This document shows, one piece after another, positions 19,041 to 29,286 of a stretch of 64,000 nucleotides of DNA. The notes beneath the pieces were generated by a model. That model was not told where the DNA came from and made no database searches. It was given only the letters and a program-made list of their open reading frames with translations. Position numbers and translations under genes: made by a program. The stretch lies in NCBI GenBank assembly GCA_020186115.1, contig WSYJ01000138.1:372001-436000 (forward strand), read 5' to 3'. The stretch is from Histomonas meleagridis (Eukaryota; Parabasalia; Tritrichomonadida; Dientamoebidae). Positions within the stretch are counted from its first letter, which is position 1. Every line of letters begins with the position of its first letter.

Positions 19041-20225
19041 TTAAAGTTTTGATACTAAATATGAATAAGTGTGTCTGAATGCTGCTCTTCTTAACAGCTC
19101 TGGCGTTGCTTCTATGCATTCTTGAAGAGTTTCAGGACGATCTGTAATCGATGCAACAATAGACGCACCTTCAGACAACATTTTCTTCTCAACTTCTTCG
19201 GATTCGATACCGCCGCAAAGGAACACGATATGCGAACCTTCCAATTTCTTCACAACGGCATAAGGCCCTTTTCCATGTAATGTCTGCTCATCACATTGGC
19301 CTTCACATGTGAAAACTAAATCAGACCCTTTATACTTATCAAACTCAAGAATTTTCAAAACAAGCGAAGAACCTCTTTCGAGTTTCGCATCAAAAATAGG
19401 ACAAAAGCTAAGCGGAAACCCACCAGCAGCACCACAGCCGGGTAAGTTTTCGACGTTTTTGTTTGTTGTTTTCGTTATCAAATGAGAATATTTCGCGATG
19501 TTTTTTTCCATATCTGAGAGAGCTTGTTTGAGCTTTTGTTGGTTATTTTGGATGCTTGGACACAACTTTTGCTTCCCAAATGTATATATTGAACCATGAT
19601 TGCCAAGTAAAGGATTATCAACATCACATGCAATGGATATTTTTACGCCCTTAAGAAGAGATTGAGCATTCCCAAGGTCAATGGATGCAACTTTTCCGGT
19701 AGAAATGTTTCCATATGGAATAAATTTGTTTCCATGAGAATCATAAAATTTGGCACCTAATGCAGCTAATGCACCAATCCCGCCATCACATGTAGCACTG
19801 CCACCAATAGTAATTAAAATATCTTTGAAACCTTTTTTAACAGCTGCTTCAATTAATTGTCCAGTTCCATATGTAGTGGCTTTAAATGGATTTAAATCTT
19901 TTGGGTCAAGGAGTGCAATTCCAGATGCTTTAGCCATCTCGATGATAGCTGTTTTCCCTCTTGAACCCCATTGAGCAGTTACGTTTTGAAGAAGTGGGCC
20001 TGTTACATTTGTTTGGTATTTTTCCTCTGCTAATACATCAAGTGTGTCATCTCCTCCATCTGCAATTGGTTGGCAAATTAAATCAAAATTAATTTTTTTT
20101 CCAAAATTTTTTGTATAAAAATTAATTGCTTCAGAAGCTCCACTTGCAATCGCTTTTGATGCTGCACGGGCTGATAATGAACCCTTCATTGCATTTGGCG
20201 CTGAAACAATTCTCAATTTTTTCAT
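19041..20225 (-). CDS. Glycerate kinase (bacterial type)
   Basis: The product has 394 residues from the ATG at 20223-20225; the frame extends 3 codons further only to a GTG. Motifs are those of the GarK/GlxK family: SAPNAMKGSLSARAA at the N-terminus, PIADGGDDTLDV, TYGTGQLI, ITIGGSATCDGGIGAL and PGCGAAGG. The enzyme phosphorylates D-glycerate with ATP (normally to 2-phosphoglycerate), feeding glycerate into glycolysis. The family is mainly bacterial, so the gene is a lateral-transfer candidate. No targeting sequence is visible, so it is likely cytosolic. Confidence 0.92.
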   Translation of the reverse strand: MKKLRIVSAPNAMKGSLSARAASKAIASGASEAINFYTKNFGKKINFDLICQPIADGGDDTLDVLAEEKYQTNVTGPLLQNVTAQWGSRGKTAIIEMAKASGIALLDPKDLNPFKATTYGTGQLIEAAVKKGFKDILITIGGSATCDGGIGALAALGAKFYDSHGNKFIPYGNISTGKVASIDLGNAQSLLKGVKISIACDVDNPLLGNHGSIYTFGKQKLCPSIQNNQQKLKQALSDMEKNIAKYSHLITKTTNKNVENLPGCGAAGGFPLSFCPIFDAKLERGSSLVLKILEFDKYKGSDLVFTCEGQCDEQTLHGKGPYAVVKKLEGSHIVFLCGGIESEEVEKKMLSEGASIVASITDRPETLQECIEATPELLRRAAFRHTYSYLVSKL

Positions 20226-20261
20226 TTGAGCCACTTTTCAAATAACACACTGAATTTTTCT

Positions 20262-20291
20262 ATGATAGCTAACGGTCGTTCTAATCATAAT
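20262..20291 (+). promoter_or_regulatory. Promoter and start of the acidic-protein gene
   Basis: AACGGTCGT (20271-20279) and TCATAATATG lie directly before the ATG at 20292. An in-frame ATG at 20262 lies upstream of the motif. If the motif is a promoter element, 20292 is the better start and the leader is under 10 nt. The divergent glycerate kinase start is 66 bp away, so the motif may serve both genes. Confidence 0.4.
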
Positions 20292-20801
20292 ATGACTTCA
20301 GCAGACAAGGAAGTGGAACATGATTTGGCTAAGACTGAAAATACCGAAACAAAGCAAACTGATGGAGGGGAGTCTGATTTTTTCAAATTTAGTAATGAAA
20401 AATCTCAACAAATTCCGAATAAAAAGGAAGATAAAATTTTATTAGATATTGAAGAAGAAGAAGATACACCAGAAGGAGAATCTAAACCTCAGGAAAATAC
20501 ACAAATACCATCTTTTGAATTTAATTTTGAACAAAATATTCCAACGAATTCCACTCAAACACCTGACTTTAAATTTAATTTTGATGATTTCAAGGCACAG
20601 AATTCAAATGATGAGTCTTCGTTTTCATTTGATTTGAATGAAAAATCATCGAATACAAATGAAGAAAAACTTTACAATGAGTTTACAAATCTTATATCGA
20701 GTGGTTGTTTTGATGTAACAGATGATTCATTGGTTGAATCTTTTCGTCAAGTTGATCAAACAATTGACGAAGTTTATGAAATTCTCATTCAAGATGAATG
20801 A
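20292..20801 (+). CDS. Acidic Asn/Phe-rich protein of unknown function
   Basis: The product has 169 residues from the ATG at 20292. It is rich in Glu, Asp, Ser and Asn, with short F-x-F-N-F motifs (FEFNFEQN, FKFNFDDF, FSFDLNE) and a better-ordered C-terminus (LYNEFTNLISSGCFDVTDD). No known domain is recognised. Length and composition suggest a mostly disordered protein with a short helical end. A decayed, inverted copy of its 3' half lies at 26196-26395, so the gene belongs to at least a two-member family. Confidence 0.6.
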   Translation: MTSADKEVEHDLAKTENTETKQTDGGESDFFKFSNEKSQQIPNKKEDKILLDIEEEEDTPEGESKPQENTQIPSFEFNFEQNIPTNSTQTPDFKFNFDDFKAQNSNDESSFSFDLNEKSSNTNEEKLYNEFTNLISSGCFDVTDDSLVESFRQVDQTIDEVYEILIQDE

Positions 20802-21252
20802 TGCATTACATGTAATAAAAGGTGTTTTAATGTTAAGTAAAGATTTTTTATAAAATTTTAACAATTATTTAAAAAAAATTATTTTCTGGATTTTCACAAT
20901 CGGTGGTACATCATTTTTATAAACTGAAAAAAATCATCGCAATTACATAATCATTGTGTTAATTTGGGTATACTTGTCAGTCGTTTTAAATGTCATTAAT
21001 ATAACATAACTATTTCATTCAGTTTAAGAGATAAATTTTTGTTTTTATGTGATCTTTTATGTAAACTTATATGAGCACTATTCAAAATAATATTTTAAGT
21101 TTCAAATTCTTTAAATAAATTTGAAAGTGTTAATGGAAACACAAATAATAATTTCCTATTAAAAAATTTTTGGGCATAACTTTGTAGTGAAAATGCGATC
21201 ATTTTAAAAATGAAATCCTATATTAGTTTATTGATATTATATATTCATTAAT
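20802..21252. other. Intergenic region between convergent genes
   Basis: 450 bp of AT-rich sequence between the 3' ends of the acidic-protein gene and the TMEM43-like gene. Nothing recognisable was found. Confidence 0.5.
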
Positions 21253-22350
21253 TTAGTTATTTCTATTTCCACTCATTACCTTATAATATATTGAAACATA
21301 AATCACTAACAGCGTGCCCCATATCATTGGGTTTAAATATGATTTTTTCCACACCAAACTTCTGAACAACATATTAATAAATGCGGCCAACATCACATTA
21401 CATATTTTAGCAGTTATATTATGTGATATCCTAAACAATGACACTGCGAGTGATGTTATTACTGTTGATATAACCAAATTATGGATATTCGGAGTGTCGT
21501 ATTGTTTATCTAATATTAAGTCAAGGAGATAACTTAATGATAGATCGCCTGGAAGTATTATCCCGATTTTAATTCCATTGTACTCCCCAGATGACACTGT
21601 GCCATTTGATAAATGGCCTAAAATAGTAAAGTTACGTGGTGAAAATGAATTAAAACTAACCCGAATATCTCCGGGCTTACATTGTGAAAATAACTTTTGT
21701 ACATTTTCTGCTGTAGGATGCTTATGGATACGTTCAATAGATTTTTGATCTTTCGAATAATAAAAATAATTCTCATCAATAGAAGAAAAATGTTCACTGG
21801 CTGGTGACCCGGAAAAGTCTTGAAGATCTAAAGAGGTAATGTTATGCATGGCTACAATAGGATGATAATATAAATTATCAGTGATGGTAATGTTGTCATA
21901 AAATGTGATATTTTGATAGACAACAAGAGATTGAATGTCAAGGGTTTTGGGATTGTTGAAGTTACGATCTAAAAACTTTTGAGAATCAATTAATTTTGTG
22001 GTCCATACTTTCTCATAAAGATTTTGAAAAGCTGAATAAAAATAAAAATCTGGATCCTTTTGATCCCATTGACAATACTCAACTTTTCGATAAAATATTC
22101 CACCAGAAATGGTCAAATTAAAAAATGGATCAACAGTTTCAGGATATACTACATCTTTAAAAACATGATAAACAAATCCTTCTGATATATTTTCTGGATC
22201 CAAATCTTGAATTTCTTTGCTGAGATAGTATATTGAATTTGAAGGTTTAGCATACATAATTTCTGCTACAATGTAAGCCAGAATTGCTAGTGTTAATGTG
22301 AAATAGTGTCCATAGGAAAAAAACAAGAAAAAATTATTTCGAAAAATCAT
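21253..22350 (-). CDS. TMEM43/LUMA-like membrane protein
   Basis: The product has 365 residues from the ATG at 22348-22350. An N-terminal membrane helix (HYFTLTLAILAYIVAEIMY) is followed by a large lumenal domain and three C-terminal helices. The domain matches the TMEM43 family at several points: RKVEYCQW (family VExYQW), a W then SxxF at 110-125, ENYFYYS (EFYYxSE) and PGDIRVSF (VGDLRVSF). TMEM43 lies in the ER and inner nuclear membrane and is linked to nuclear-envelope organisation in animals. AACCGTTTA at 22385-22393 (reverse of the AACGGTT motif) lies just upstream. Confidence 0.7.
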   Translation of the reverse strand: MIFRNNFFLFFSYGHYFTLTLAILAYIVAEIMYAKPSNSIYYLSKEIQDLDPENISEGFVYHVFKDVVYPETVDPFFNLTISGGIFYRKVEYCQWDQKDPDFYFYSAFQNLYEKVWTTKLIDSQKFLDRNFNNPKTLDIQSLVVYQNITFYDNITITDNLYYHPIVAMHNITSLDLQDFSGSPASEHFSSIDENYFYYSKDQKSIERIHKHPTAENVQKLFSQCKPGDIRVSFNSFSPRNFTILGHLSNGTVSSGEYNGIKIGIILPGDLSLSYLLDLILDKQYDTPNIHNLVISTVITSLAVSLFRISHNITAKICNVMLAAFINMLFRSLVWKKSYLNPMIWGTLLVIYVSIYYKVMSGNRNN

Positions 22351-22565
22351 TTCTTCCTGCAATTATTACTTATCAGGATTGATAAACCGTTTATGTTACT
22401 ATCGGACATTTTAAAAATGTCATTATACACCCAATAAAATTCAAATAAAATAAAATACCGATATATAGAAACTTAACAGTAAATGCTTTTTCCCAAAAAA
22501 GTGTCATCGTCTTTTGAAAATTCTATAGTTGCTCATATTTTTTGCTGGGGCATATATCCAATTTT

Positions 22566-25042
22566 ATGGAATGGGAATCAATGCAATCAATAATTTTCAA
22601 CTTAAAGCACGAAAATATTGTAGAATCAGCAAATTTAATTATGGATAATTTTGATAATGTTTATCCAATCACTTTTAATAAAATTATTAGTGGAGTAACA
22701 CTTAAATGTTTTACTATAAAAATATATGACTTTGATATATGTTTAGATTTTATTAAAGAAATTGAAAAAATTGAGGAAAACATCAATAGTAAATCAAAGA
22801 TTTATGATATTTTTGTAGATTTTCTTCTTCATCATTACAAAGGATCAGGATTATACCTTCTTAATAGTATGATTGAACAACATTTTATTGAACCAAAAGT
22901 TATACAAAATGAAATGAAACCATATTTCGTACATTACATGGCAAATGAAAGAATAAATATCATAAAAAACGATTCACAAATACCATATTCAAATTACTTA
23001 TCCACAAACTATGAAGAGCTTTCAAAGAATGATTGGGAGCTTCATAAGAAATATGTTAAAGAAGGACATAATCCAAGTGAAATTGCTCAAATAATTCGAA
23101 GTGATAAAATAGAAAAACTTCAAGAAATATCATCACAAAATAATTTTAATTTTAATCAAGCTATTGAACGATCACTTTATGAAAGATGTTCATTTGTTAA
23201 TCAAGAAAATGTTTCATTAATTGATTATGCAGCTTTTTTTTCATCAGTTAAATGTTTTAAATATTTAATTATGAATGGAGCAAATGTAAAAAACACAGGT
23301 AAATATGCAGTTGCAGGAGGGAATGAAGAAATCATTCATTTATGTGAACAAAATCATTCATCATTTGAAGATGCATATGAAACAGCAATTGGATTTCATC
23401 GAAATGATATCTTTCATTATCTTTATGAAAATAAAATATGTCATATTAAAAAATTAGAAGATTTAGGAAAGAAGTGTATTTCATCTTATAATTATGAAAT
23501 TTTTTCATATTTAATTAAAGAAGGAATGAAAATTAATAATGGTATTATTAATGAATCAGCAAGAATTGGAAATATATATCTTACCAAATATTTCTTTAAA
23601 GATAAACAAATTCCAAAAAATATTTTAGTTTTTTCTATAGGTTCGAGAAATATTGAATTTATTGATTTCATTCTTAAACAAAAAGGGATTGATATAAATG
23701 CCACAGGTATCAATTTGAATAAAACAAAATCTGAAAATTATATTTGGCGTTTATTTATTTTATTAAATTCAGCACTAATGTATGCCTCTTGGAATGATGA
23801 TACTGAAATAATTAAATTACTTCTGGACCAAGAAGGAATTAATATCAATTTTAAAGGTATTCATTTACATGATTCGAAATTTATTTTTATTATTAAAAAT
23901 TTGAAAATAACATTTGGAAACTGTTGATTATGTTTTGGACAGCACTTATTGTCGCATCTTGGAGAGGTATTATCAAAACAGTCAAATTACTTCTTGATCA
24001 AAAAGGTATTGATATTAATGCTAAAGATAATTTTTTGCATTATTTATTATTTAATTTTATTATTTTATATATCAAAATAATATTTGATACTTATTTAAAT
24101 TATTTGAAACAGCACTTATAAAAGCATCTGCAAAAGGTCATACTGGAATAGTCAAATTACTTCTTGAAAAAGAAGGGATTGATATTAATGCTAAAAATGT
24201 TTGTTTATTTTATTTTATATTTATTTTTTTTATTTTATATTTCAAAATAATATTTGAAACTTATTTAAATTATTTGAAACAGCACTTATAAATGCATCTG
24301 CAAAAGGTCATACTGAAATTGTCAAATTACTTCTTGAAAAAGAAGGGATTGATGTTAATATTAAAGATATTTATTTGTATTATATGTTATTTGTTTGAAT
24401 AATTTGATATAATAAAATAAAATTTGGAAATTATTTAAAATATTTAGAACAGCACTTATTTGGGCATCTGATGAAGGTTATACAGAAATAGTTAAATTAC
24501 TTCTTGAACAAGAAGGAATTGATATTAATGCAAAAGATATTTATTTGCTTTATTTAATGATTATTTTAATAATTTGAAATTTCAAAATAATATTTGGAAA
24601 TTATTTTAAATATTTCAAACAGCACTTAATATAGCATCCAGAAATGGCCATTGTAATATAGTTAAATTACTTCTTGAGCAAGAAAATATTGATATTAATA
24701 CTCAAGATATTTATTTGTTTGATTTAAAATTTATTTTAATATTTCAGAATTTCAAAATAATATTCGGAATTTATTTTTATTATATCGCACACCACTGATG
24801 AACGCATCTTGTGGATCTCTGGCTATAGTTGAAATGCTTCTTGAGAAAGGAGGAAATGATATTAATATAGAAGATGTAAATTAGCTCTATTTAACAGTTA
24901 TTTTATTTATTTGATAATTCAAAACAATATTTGCAAATTATTTAAATTATTTATGAGAGCATCAGATCTTGCATATCGATATCATCAGATGGAAATAGTT
25001 AAATTGCTTTATTCAGTAGAACACCCAAATAAACACTTGTAG
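22566..25042 (+). CDS. DUF3447 ankyrin-repeat gene A, interrupted between repeats
   Basis: It starts at the ATG at 22566 (MEWESMQSI). The first ~380 codons are one open frame: an N-terminal helical region, then the DUF3447 core with the family hallmarks LSKNDWELHKKYVKEG, EIAQIIRSDKIEKLQEIS, YAVAGGNEEIIHLCEQNH and FHRNDIFHYLYENK. From about 23704 each ankyrin repeat (TALM/I...A...GHTEIVKLLLEQEGIDINAK) is separated from the next by an AT-rich segment of 65-110 bp. Eight such segments occur and most shift the frame or carry stops. The last repeat-like piece ends at TAG (25040-25042). Read without splicing, the protein stops at 23927. The function of this trichomonad family is unknown; ankyrin repeats bind proteins. 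Confidence 0.65.
23704..24952 (+). repeat. Periodic ankyrin-repeat/insert array, gene A
   Basis: Eight units of about 165-180 bp alternate a ~90-bp ankyrin-coding piece and a 65-110 bp AT-rich insert. Most inserts begin after GCTAAAGATATTTATTTG-like sequence and end with AATATTTGGAAATTATTTAA, then ATTATTTG, before the next ACAGCACTT. The ankyrin pieces are all open in one frame relative to their own start. Confidence 0.75.
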
Positions 25043-25642
25043 TGAACTTGTTTTTCATAAAAAGTTTATGTGTTGTTTTTTAAATTATTTTCATTTAATA
25101 TATTAAAACAATTTACATACCAATTATAAGATGTTTCTATCAATATGAAGTTTCAGATTCAGAAAAAATTTTGAATTGTACGCATCGTAATGTTTGTTGT
25201 TTGCCATGAAAAACAACAACTATATAGGATTGTACTCCTATTGATGAAAATGATATTCGTATAGAACTGCTTTTATTTTAAGTACTATATTAAGATACTG
25301 AGTAATAAATGAAAAACATACTTTCAAACTTCATTTGTGACATAATAATGGTGAACCACTTTCAATGCTTAAAAAAATAAGAAGATATCTTATAATATTA
25401 TCATGAACAAATAAAAAGAGAATTAAGCTTAATTGGTTTTTATTCAACAAATATAATTCAACAACACAAGGCCATTTAAACATTTGTGTATAAATTTTTA
25501 TTTATGCTTTGTAAATTCAATGTATGAAAACAAATATTAGAAAATGACATTGAGCTTAAGAAATCGAGCGGCTTTGCAGCAAGTTTGATTTACATCACAC
25601 CAGAACAATTATAAAGAAAAATTCAAATTTATTTTCATATAA
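25043..25642. other. Intergenic region
   Basis: 600 bp of AT-rich sequence after gene A. No open frame with family resemblance, no repeat shared with the rest of the window and no RNA gene was recognised. Confidence 0.5.
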
Positions 25643-25876
25643 CTATTGATTTATCTTTTTCTCTAGGTTAATAATAGTTTCATTCAACTCTTTCATTTGT
25701 ACATTGTCATCTGCCAAGAATGATGGTGGGTTTTCTTGAATCTTTTTAAGCAAATTAAATAATATGATTTTTTTTGATATCTTTAAGGCATCGTCTGTTT
25801 CTTGGTGACATGCTTGGGCACTTTGATTAACTTTAACTATTTTGTCATATAACGTTGGCTCGTTTTCTTTGCTCAT
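25643..25876 (-). CDS. Small helical protein, unknown
   Basis: The product has 77 residues from the ATG at 25874-25876 (MSKENEPTLYDKIVKVNQ). The C-terminal half (NVQMKELNETIINLEKKINQ) has a heptad pattern and probably forms a coiled coil. No family is recognised. Its shared promoter with a divergent gene, containing a perfect AACGGTTTT, supports a real transcribed unit. It may be a small subunit of a larger complex. Confidence 0.55.
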   Translation of the reverse strand: MSKENEPTLYDKIVKVNQSAQACHQETDDALKISKKIILFNLLKKIQENPPSFLADDNVQMKELNETIINLEKKINQ

Positions 25877-25934
25877 TTCGAATACTGTCAAAAAACGGTT
25901 TTATATTTGCAATAATAAATAAATAAAACAAGCG
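25877..25934. promoter_or_regulatory. Bidirectional promoter with AACGGTTTT
   Basis: This 58-bp spacer separates two divergent start codons. AACGGTTTT lies at 25894-25902 within an A-rich run. Confidence 0.5.
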
Positions 25935-26135
25935 ATGAGCTCTCGCCCGGAAGAGAAAAAGCACCAAAGACACCACAGCAAAAGTGGCTCACACAAGGAA
26001 CACTCATCAAAGCCTACAAGTCGACCTGCATGGACAGATTATCCATTATCACCACAAAATGATCCGTTCCATGATGATTTTTCTCGCCCCGTGAAATTTG
26101 ATATACCACCGGATTGTGAAATCCAGAAAAAATAA
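25935..26135 (+). CDS. Small basic-to-acidic protein, unknown
   Basis: The product has 66 residues. The first 30 are rich in His, Lys, Ser and Arg (KKHQRHHSKSGSHKEHSSKP), the rest contains a Pro/Asp-rich stretch (YPLSPQNDPFHDDF, then VKFDIPPDC). No family is recognised. The divergent promoter with the conserved motif and the clean ATG-to-stop frame are the support. Confidence 0.5.
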   Translation: MSSRPEEKKHQRHHSKSGSHKEHSSKPTSRPAWTDYPLSPQNDPFHDDFSRPVKFDIPPDCEIQKK

Positions 26136-26195
26136 TTTTTAAACAAATGTTGGAATTTTGTAAAAAAATCTTTATTTAACACAAAAACATCTTTT

Positions 26196-26395
26196 ATTGC
26201 AAGCAAAAGATTCAATCAATGAATCATCCGGTACATTGAAACAACTATTTAATATAAGATTTGCAAATTCATCATAAAGTTCGTCTTCATTTGCATTTGA
26301 TGATTTTCATACCAAAAGAAAATGAAGATTCACCATTAGAATCTTGTGCCTCAAATTAAATGCAAAGTTAGGTTGTTGAGTTGAATTTTTTCAGA
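26196..26395 (-). pseudogene. Decayed copy of the acidic-protein gene (20292-20801)
   Basis: Read on the minus strand, this segment aligns with the 3' half of the acidic gene. Shared pieces in order are STQxPxFxFN, AQxSNxESSFSF, NxNEExLYxEFxNLI and DDSLxESF. Compared with the functional copy it has lost about a dozen bases after the FNF block, has a frameshift after SSFSF and lacks the end. It lies in the spacer between the small gene at 25935 and Cdc25, in inverted orientation to the parent, 6 kb away. Confidence 0.8.
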
Positions 26396-26705
26396 TCTAA
26401 AAAAAAAATTAAAAATAAATATCAGATATGAAACAATACAAATGGTAATAAAAATCATCAAAGCAATGTTAGCTAAGTAACTGTAAATGAATTATTTGTG
26501 AAAAATAATTTCATGTGATTGAATGCAATTTTGGATTAATTATCTTAAAACAACAACTTTCGAAAACTAAAGGTTTTTATTAATCAAATTCGCCTTAAAA
26601 TGTTGTTTTATCTTAAGTTTCACACTTAAGAAATTGTAATATATAAATAAACATTATTTTGCTTCTTCCGATGCTTCTAAAGAAAAATCATGTGAAAGAC
26701 GTGTG

Positions 26706-27347
26706 TCAGAAACGAGTGAAATCTGTTGAAACGTCTGGCATTGAATTGACATTTTCATTCCTCCAGAATGTTCTACTCTTATGGTTATACAGAGACTGAG
26801 GCTTTCCTAACATGTAACTGTCGAAGTATTTTTGGCATTTTTTTAAATCTCCGTTTTTGACATGGTCAGGATGTCTCATTGGAATGTAATCGCCAAAGCA
26901 CATATCTTGGTGGTTCTTGTAAAAAGCCTTAAAGCCATCTTGTAGTAAGAATATGTTTGGAAATGAAACATGTGGGTGTTGGTTTTGTTCTCGATCATAA
27001 TTGCGGAATAAACGGATAACATCTCTTCCTCTTTTTGAGGACAACTCACAGTGGAAGACAACTGCTATACATTCTCCCTTTTTCTTGAATTTATGGTAAA
27101 ACTTTATAAGTTGATTTTTGTCAATGATGTTAAAGACATATAGGAACCCATTTATTTCACGAACATGGCCTCCTTTGTTTTCATATGGAAACCTAGAATC
27201 TATGATGAATATGAATTTGTATAATCTTGACCGAATCATATTGGCCAATACATCATGTGAGATAACTTCACCAGGCACATCTACTTCTAGACATCGGATG
27301 AACTCATCTTCAGCAAAGAATTCAGTCTCAGGGCGTGGCAATTCCAT
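26706..27347 (-). CDS. Cdc25-type dual-specificity phosphatase
   Basis: The product has 213 residues: essentially one rhodanese-fold Cdc25 catalytic domain with a very short N-terminus. It shows IIDSRFPYENKGGHVREI (family IDCRFPYEYxGGHI), the catalytic loop VVFHCELSSKRGRDVIRLFR (Cys-x5-Arg with HCE) and the C-terminal block FLLQDGFKAFYKNHQDMC, then YIPM (family YxPM). Cdc25 removes inhibitory phosphates from cyclin-dependent kinases and so triggers mitosis. The long regulatory N-terminus of animal homologues is missing. The catalytic residues are intact. Confidence 0.92.
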   Translation of the reverse strand: MELPRPETEFFAEDEFIRCLEVDVPGEVISHDVLANMIRSRLYKFIFIIDSRFPYENKGGHVREINGFLYVFNIIDKNQLIKFYHKFKKKGECIAVVFHCELSSKRGRDVIRLFRNYDREQNQHPHVSFPNIFLLQDGFKAFYKNHQDMCFGDYIPMRHPDHVKNGDLKKCQKYFDSYMLGKPQSLYNHKSRTFWRNENVNSMPDVSTDFTRF

Positions 27348-28625
27348 TGATTTATGATTTGTTCATGCTCTCAATTTTCTGAATACAGTTCAAATAATTC
27401 ACAAACGTAAACAATAAAGTATTAAAAATCAGAATTACCCCTTTCTTTTGATGCATTCCTCGGAAGATTTCCCTTGCAAAATCATTGAGATTTATCTTTT
27501 CCCAAAATTTTTGGTGGCATTTTCTGTGTTTTGTTTGAATGGTTATAAACCACTTTTCAAACGATTTTTATCGTTTGCCTTGTAGTAAACATGGTTTAAA
27601 TCATAGTTAAATTTAATTTCCTAAAATACATCTTTTAAACACCAGATTCAGTATCAAATGTATACATACATAAAGTTTTTATTGAGATAATATAAGAAAA
27701 ACTCTTTTCTTGAGTTTCTAGAGTGGATTATTTGAATCGCCTATTTTGTCAAAATATAATCTTCTGAAATATCGCAAAAATTTTTTTTCAATGATGTCAC
27801 AAATTTAACCGTTGATATATTTGAAATATTTTGCCATGGAACTGTAATGTGCACGTTTATTATTTTCCAAACGTAGAAAAACAATTGTTCCAGAAAAAAA
27901 ACATAAACTGCGCTATGGTGTTATTTTTAAGTTATTTCGAAAATTCAAAATGATCAATTTGATTTCATTGTGATTTTTTCTATGAGACTAGCTTTTGATC
28001 GATCAAAGATTGTTTGCTTGCATTAATTTTAAACCATTTGTTTTTATAATATTTATTAAAATTATTAATTTTCAATTTTAACAACTCGTCTTGACAAAGA
28101 AAATATTAATATTAATTTTTTCTGAAAATATATCAGATATAACTTATAACGTATAACATACTATATGTTGCAGACACTCAATTAAATGCCTTTGTAATGA
28201 GTTACAATGTAAAAGCATTATTAAGGATTAGATAGATTATGTAGATATCATATTTTTGTATTACACACAATTCAAAAATATTTTTTATAGCAAAGCTCCA
28301 ACAGCACTTCTTTTATAAAAGGTTTTGTAGCACATCTACTAAGATATAAACTTCATGCTTGAAGAAATATTTAGAAAATTAATATTGATTATTGGCAATT
28401 GGTGAATATTTTCCAAGGCAATACTGTTACTATTCCATATTGACTTTGAAATGAAAAAAGATTTTTAAAATGACAACAGAAAGGTTTCCGACCGTTTAAA
28501 TTTTTGAATAAATATGACGGTTATTATTCATTAATATCTATCGTTGATGACCCTTTTTCTGCATAAACCACCCCAAAAATGTTTGTATCAAAATTGAGAA
28601 TGTCTGCTCGAATTGAAATTCCAAA
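27348..28625. other. Spacer of about 1.3 kb
   Basis: AT-rich sequence upstream of both Cdc25 and centrin. Near 28288-28330 a short piece (CCAACAGCACTTCTTTTATA) resembles the start of an ankyrin unit but breaks at once. ACCGTTTAA (28491-28499) and ACGGTTATTATTCATTA (about 28514-28530) upstream of centrin resemble the AACGGTT motif plus an initiator. No gene was found. Confidence 0.5.
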
Positions 28626-29108
28626 ATGTCTCAAACCCCAGAGAACAAAGCAAGAAGCGAACTTTCTGAAGAACAACGACAAGAAATTCGTGAGGCTTTT
28701 GATCTTTTCGATACTGATGGAAGTGGGTCTATTGATGCTAAAGAATTAAAAGTTGCAATGAAAGCACTTGGATTTGACCCAACAAAAGAAGAAATTCGTA
28801 GAATGATCAATGATGTAGATACAGAAAGAACTGGTTCAATAAGTTTTGCTCAATTTTTGCAAATGATGACAAAGAAAATGCAAGAGAGGAACCCAGAAGA
28901 TGAAATTCGAAAAGCATTTCGCCTCTTTGATGATGACAATACTGGTAAAATCACATTCAAAAATTTAAAACGTGTAAGCATTGAACTTGGAGAAAATCTT
29001 ACTGATGAAGAACTTAGGGAAATGATACAAGAAGCTGATCGTGATGGTGATGGTGAAGTATCTTATGAAGAATTTGTTCACATTATGAAAAAGACATCAC
29101 TCTTTTGA
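28626..29108 (+). CDS. Centrin
   Basis: The product has 160 residues. Four EF-hands are visible after a short N-terminal arm ([16 protein letters not shown]). EF1 ([12 protein letters not shown]) and EF4 ([12 protein letters not shown]) have complete calcium ligands. EF2 ([12 protein letters not shown]) and EF3 ([12 protein letters not shown]) lack the last acidic residue and probably bind weakly or not at all. The order and the C-terminal KKTSLF are those of centrins, which build contractile fibres at basal bodies and centrosomes. A flagellate with several basal bodies needs them. Confidence 0.95.
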   Translation: MSQTPENKARSELSEEQRQEIREAFDLFDTDGSGSIDAKELKVAMKALGFDPTKEEIRRMINDVDTERTGSISFAQFLQMMTKKMQERNPEDEIRKAFRLFDDDNTGKITFKNLKRVSIELGENLTDEELREMIQEADRDGDGEVSYEEFVHIMKKTSLF

Positions 29109-29286
29109 ATAAACAAATTATTTCATCTTAATGTTCATTATTATTCATAGCTATGATGAAGCTTCTTTTGTTATGCAAAAATGATAATTCTTCCTTTAAT
29201 AAATCTGCAGATGTTTTAAAAATTCAAAAAGTTCTATTAAAGAGAACGTTAATGTGACACTTTTTGATCAAGCCAAACTGGTCAAT

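Noticed and set aside
23704-24952. Inserts as U12-type AT-AC introns
   Set aside because: Many inserts start with AT and appear to end in AC, but the AC is the start of the Thr codon of TAL and is lost when Thr is replaced by Ser. No U12-type 5' site (ATATCCTT) or branch motif was seen.
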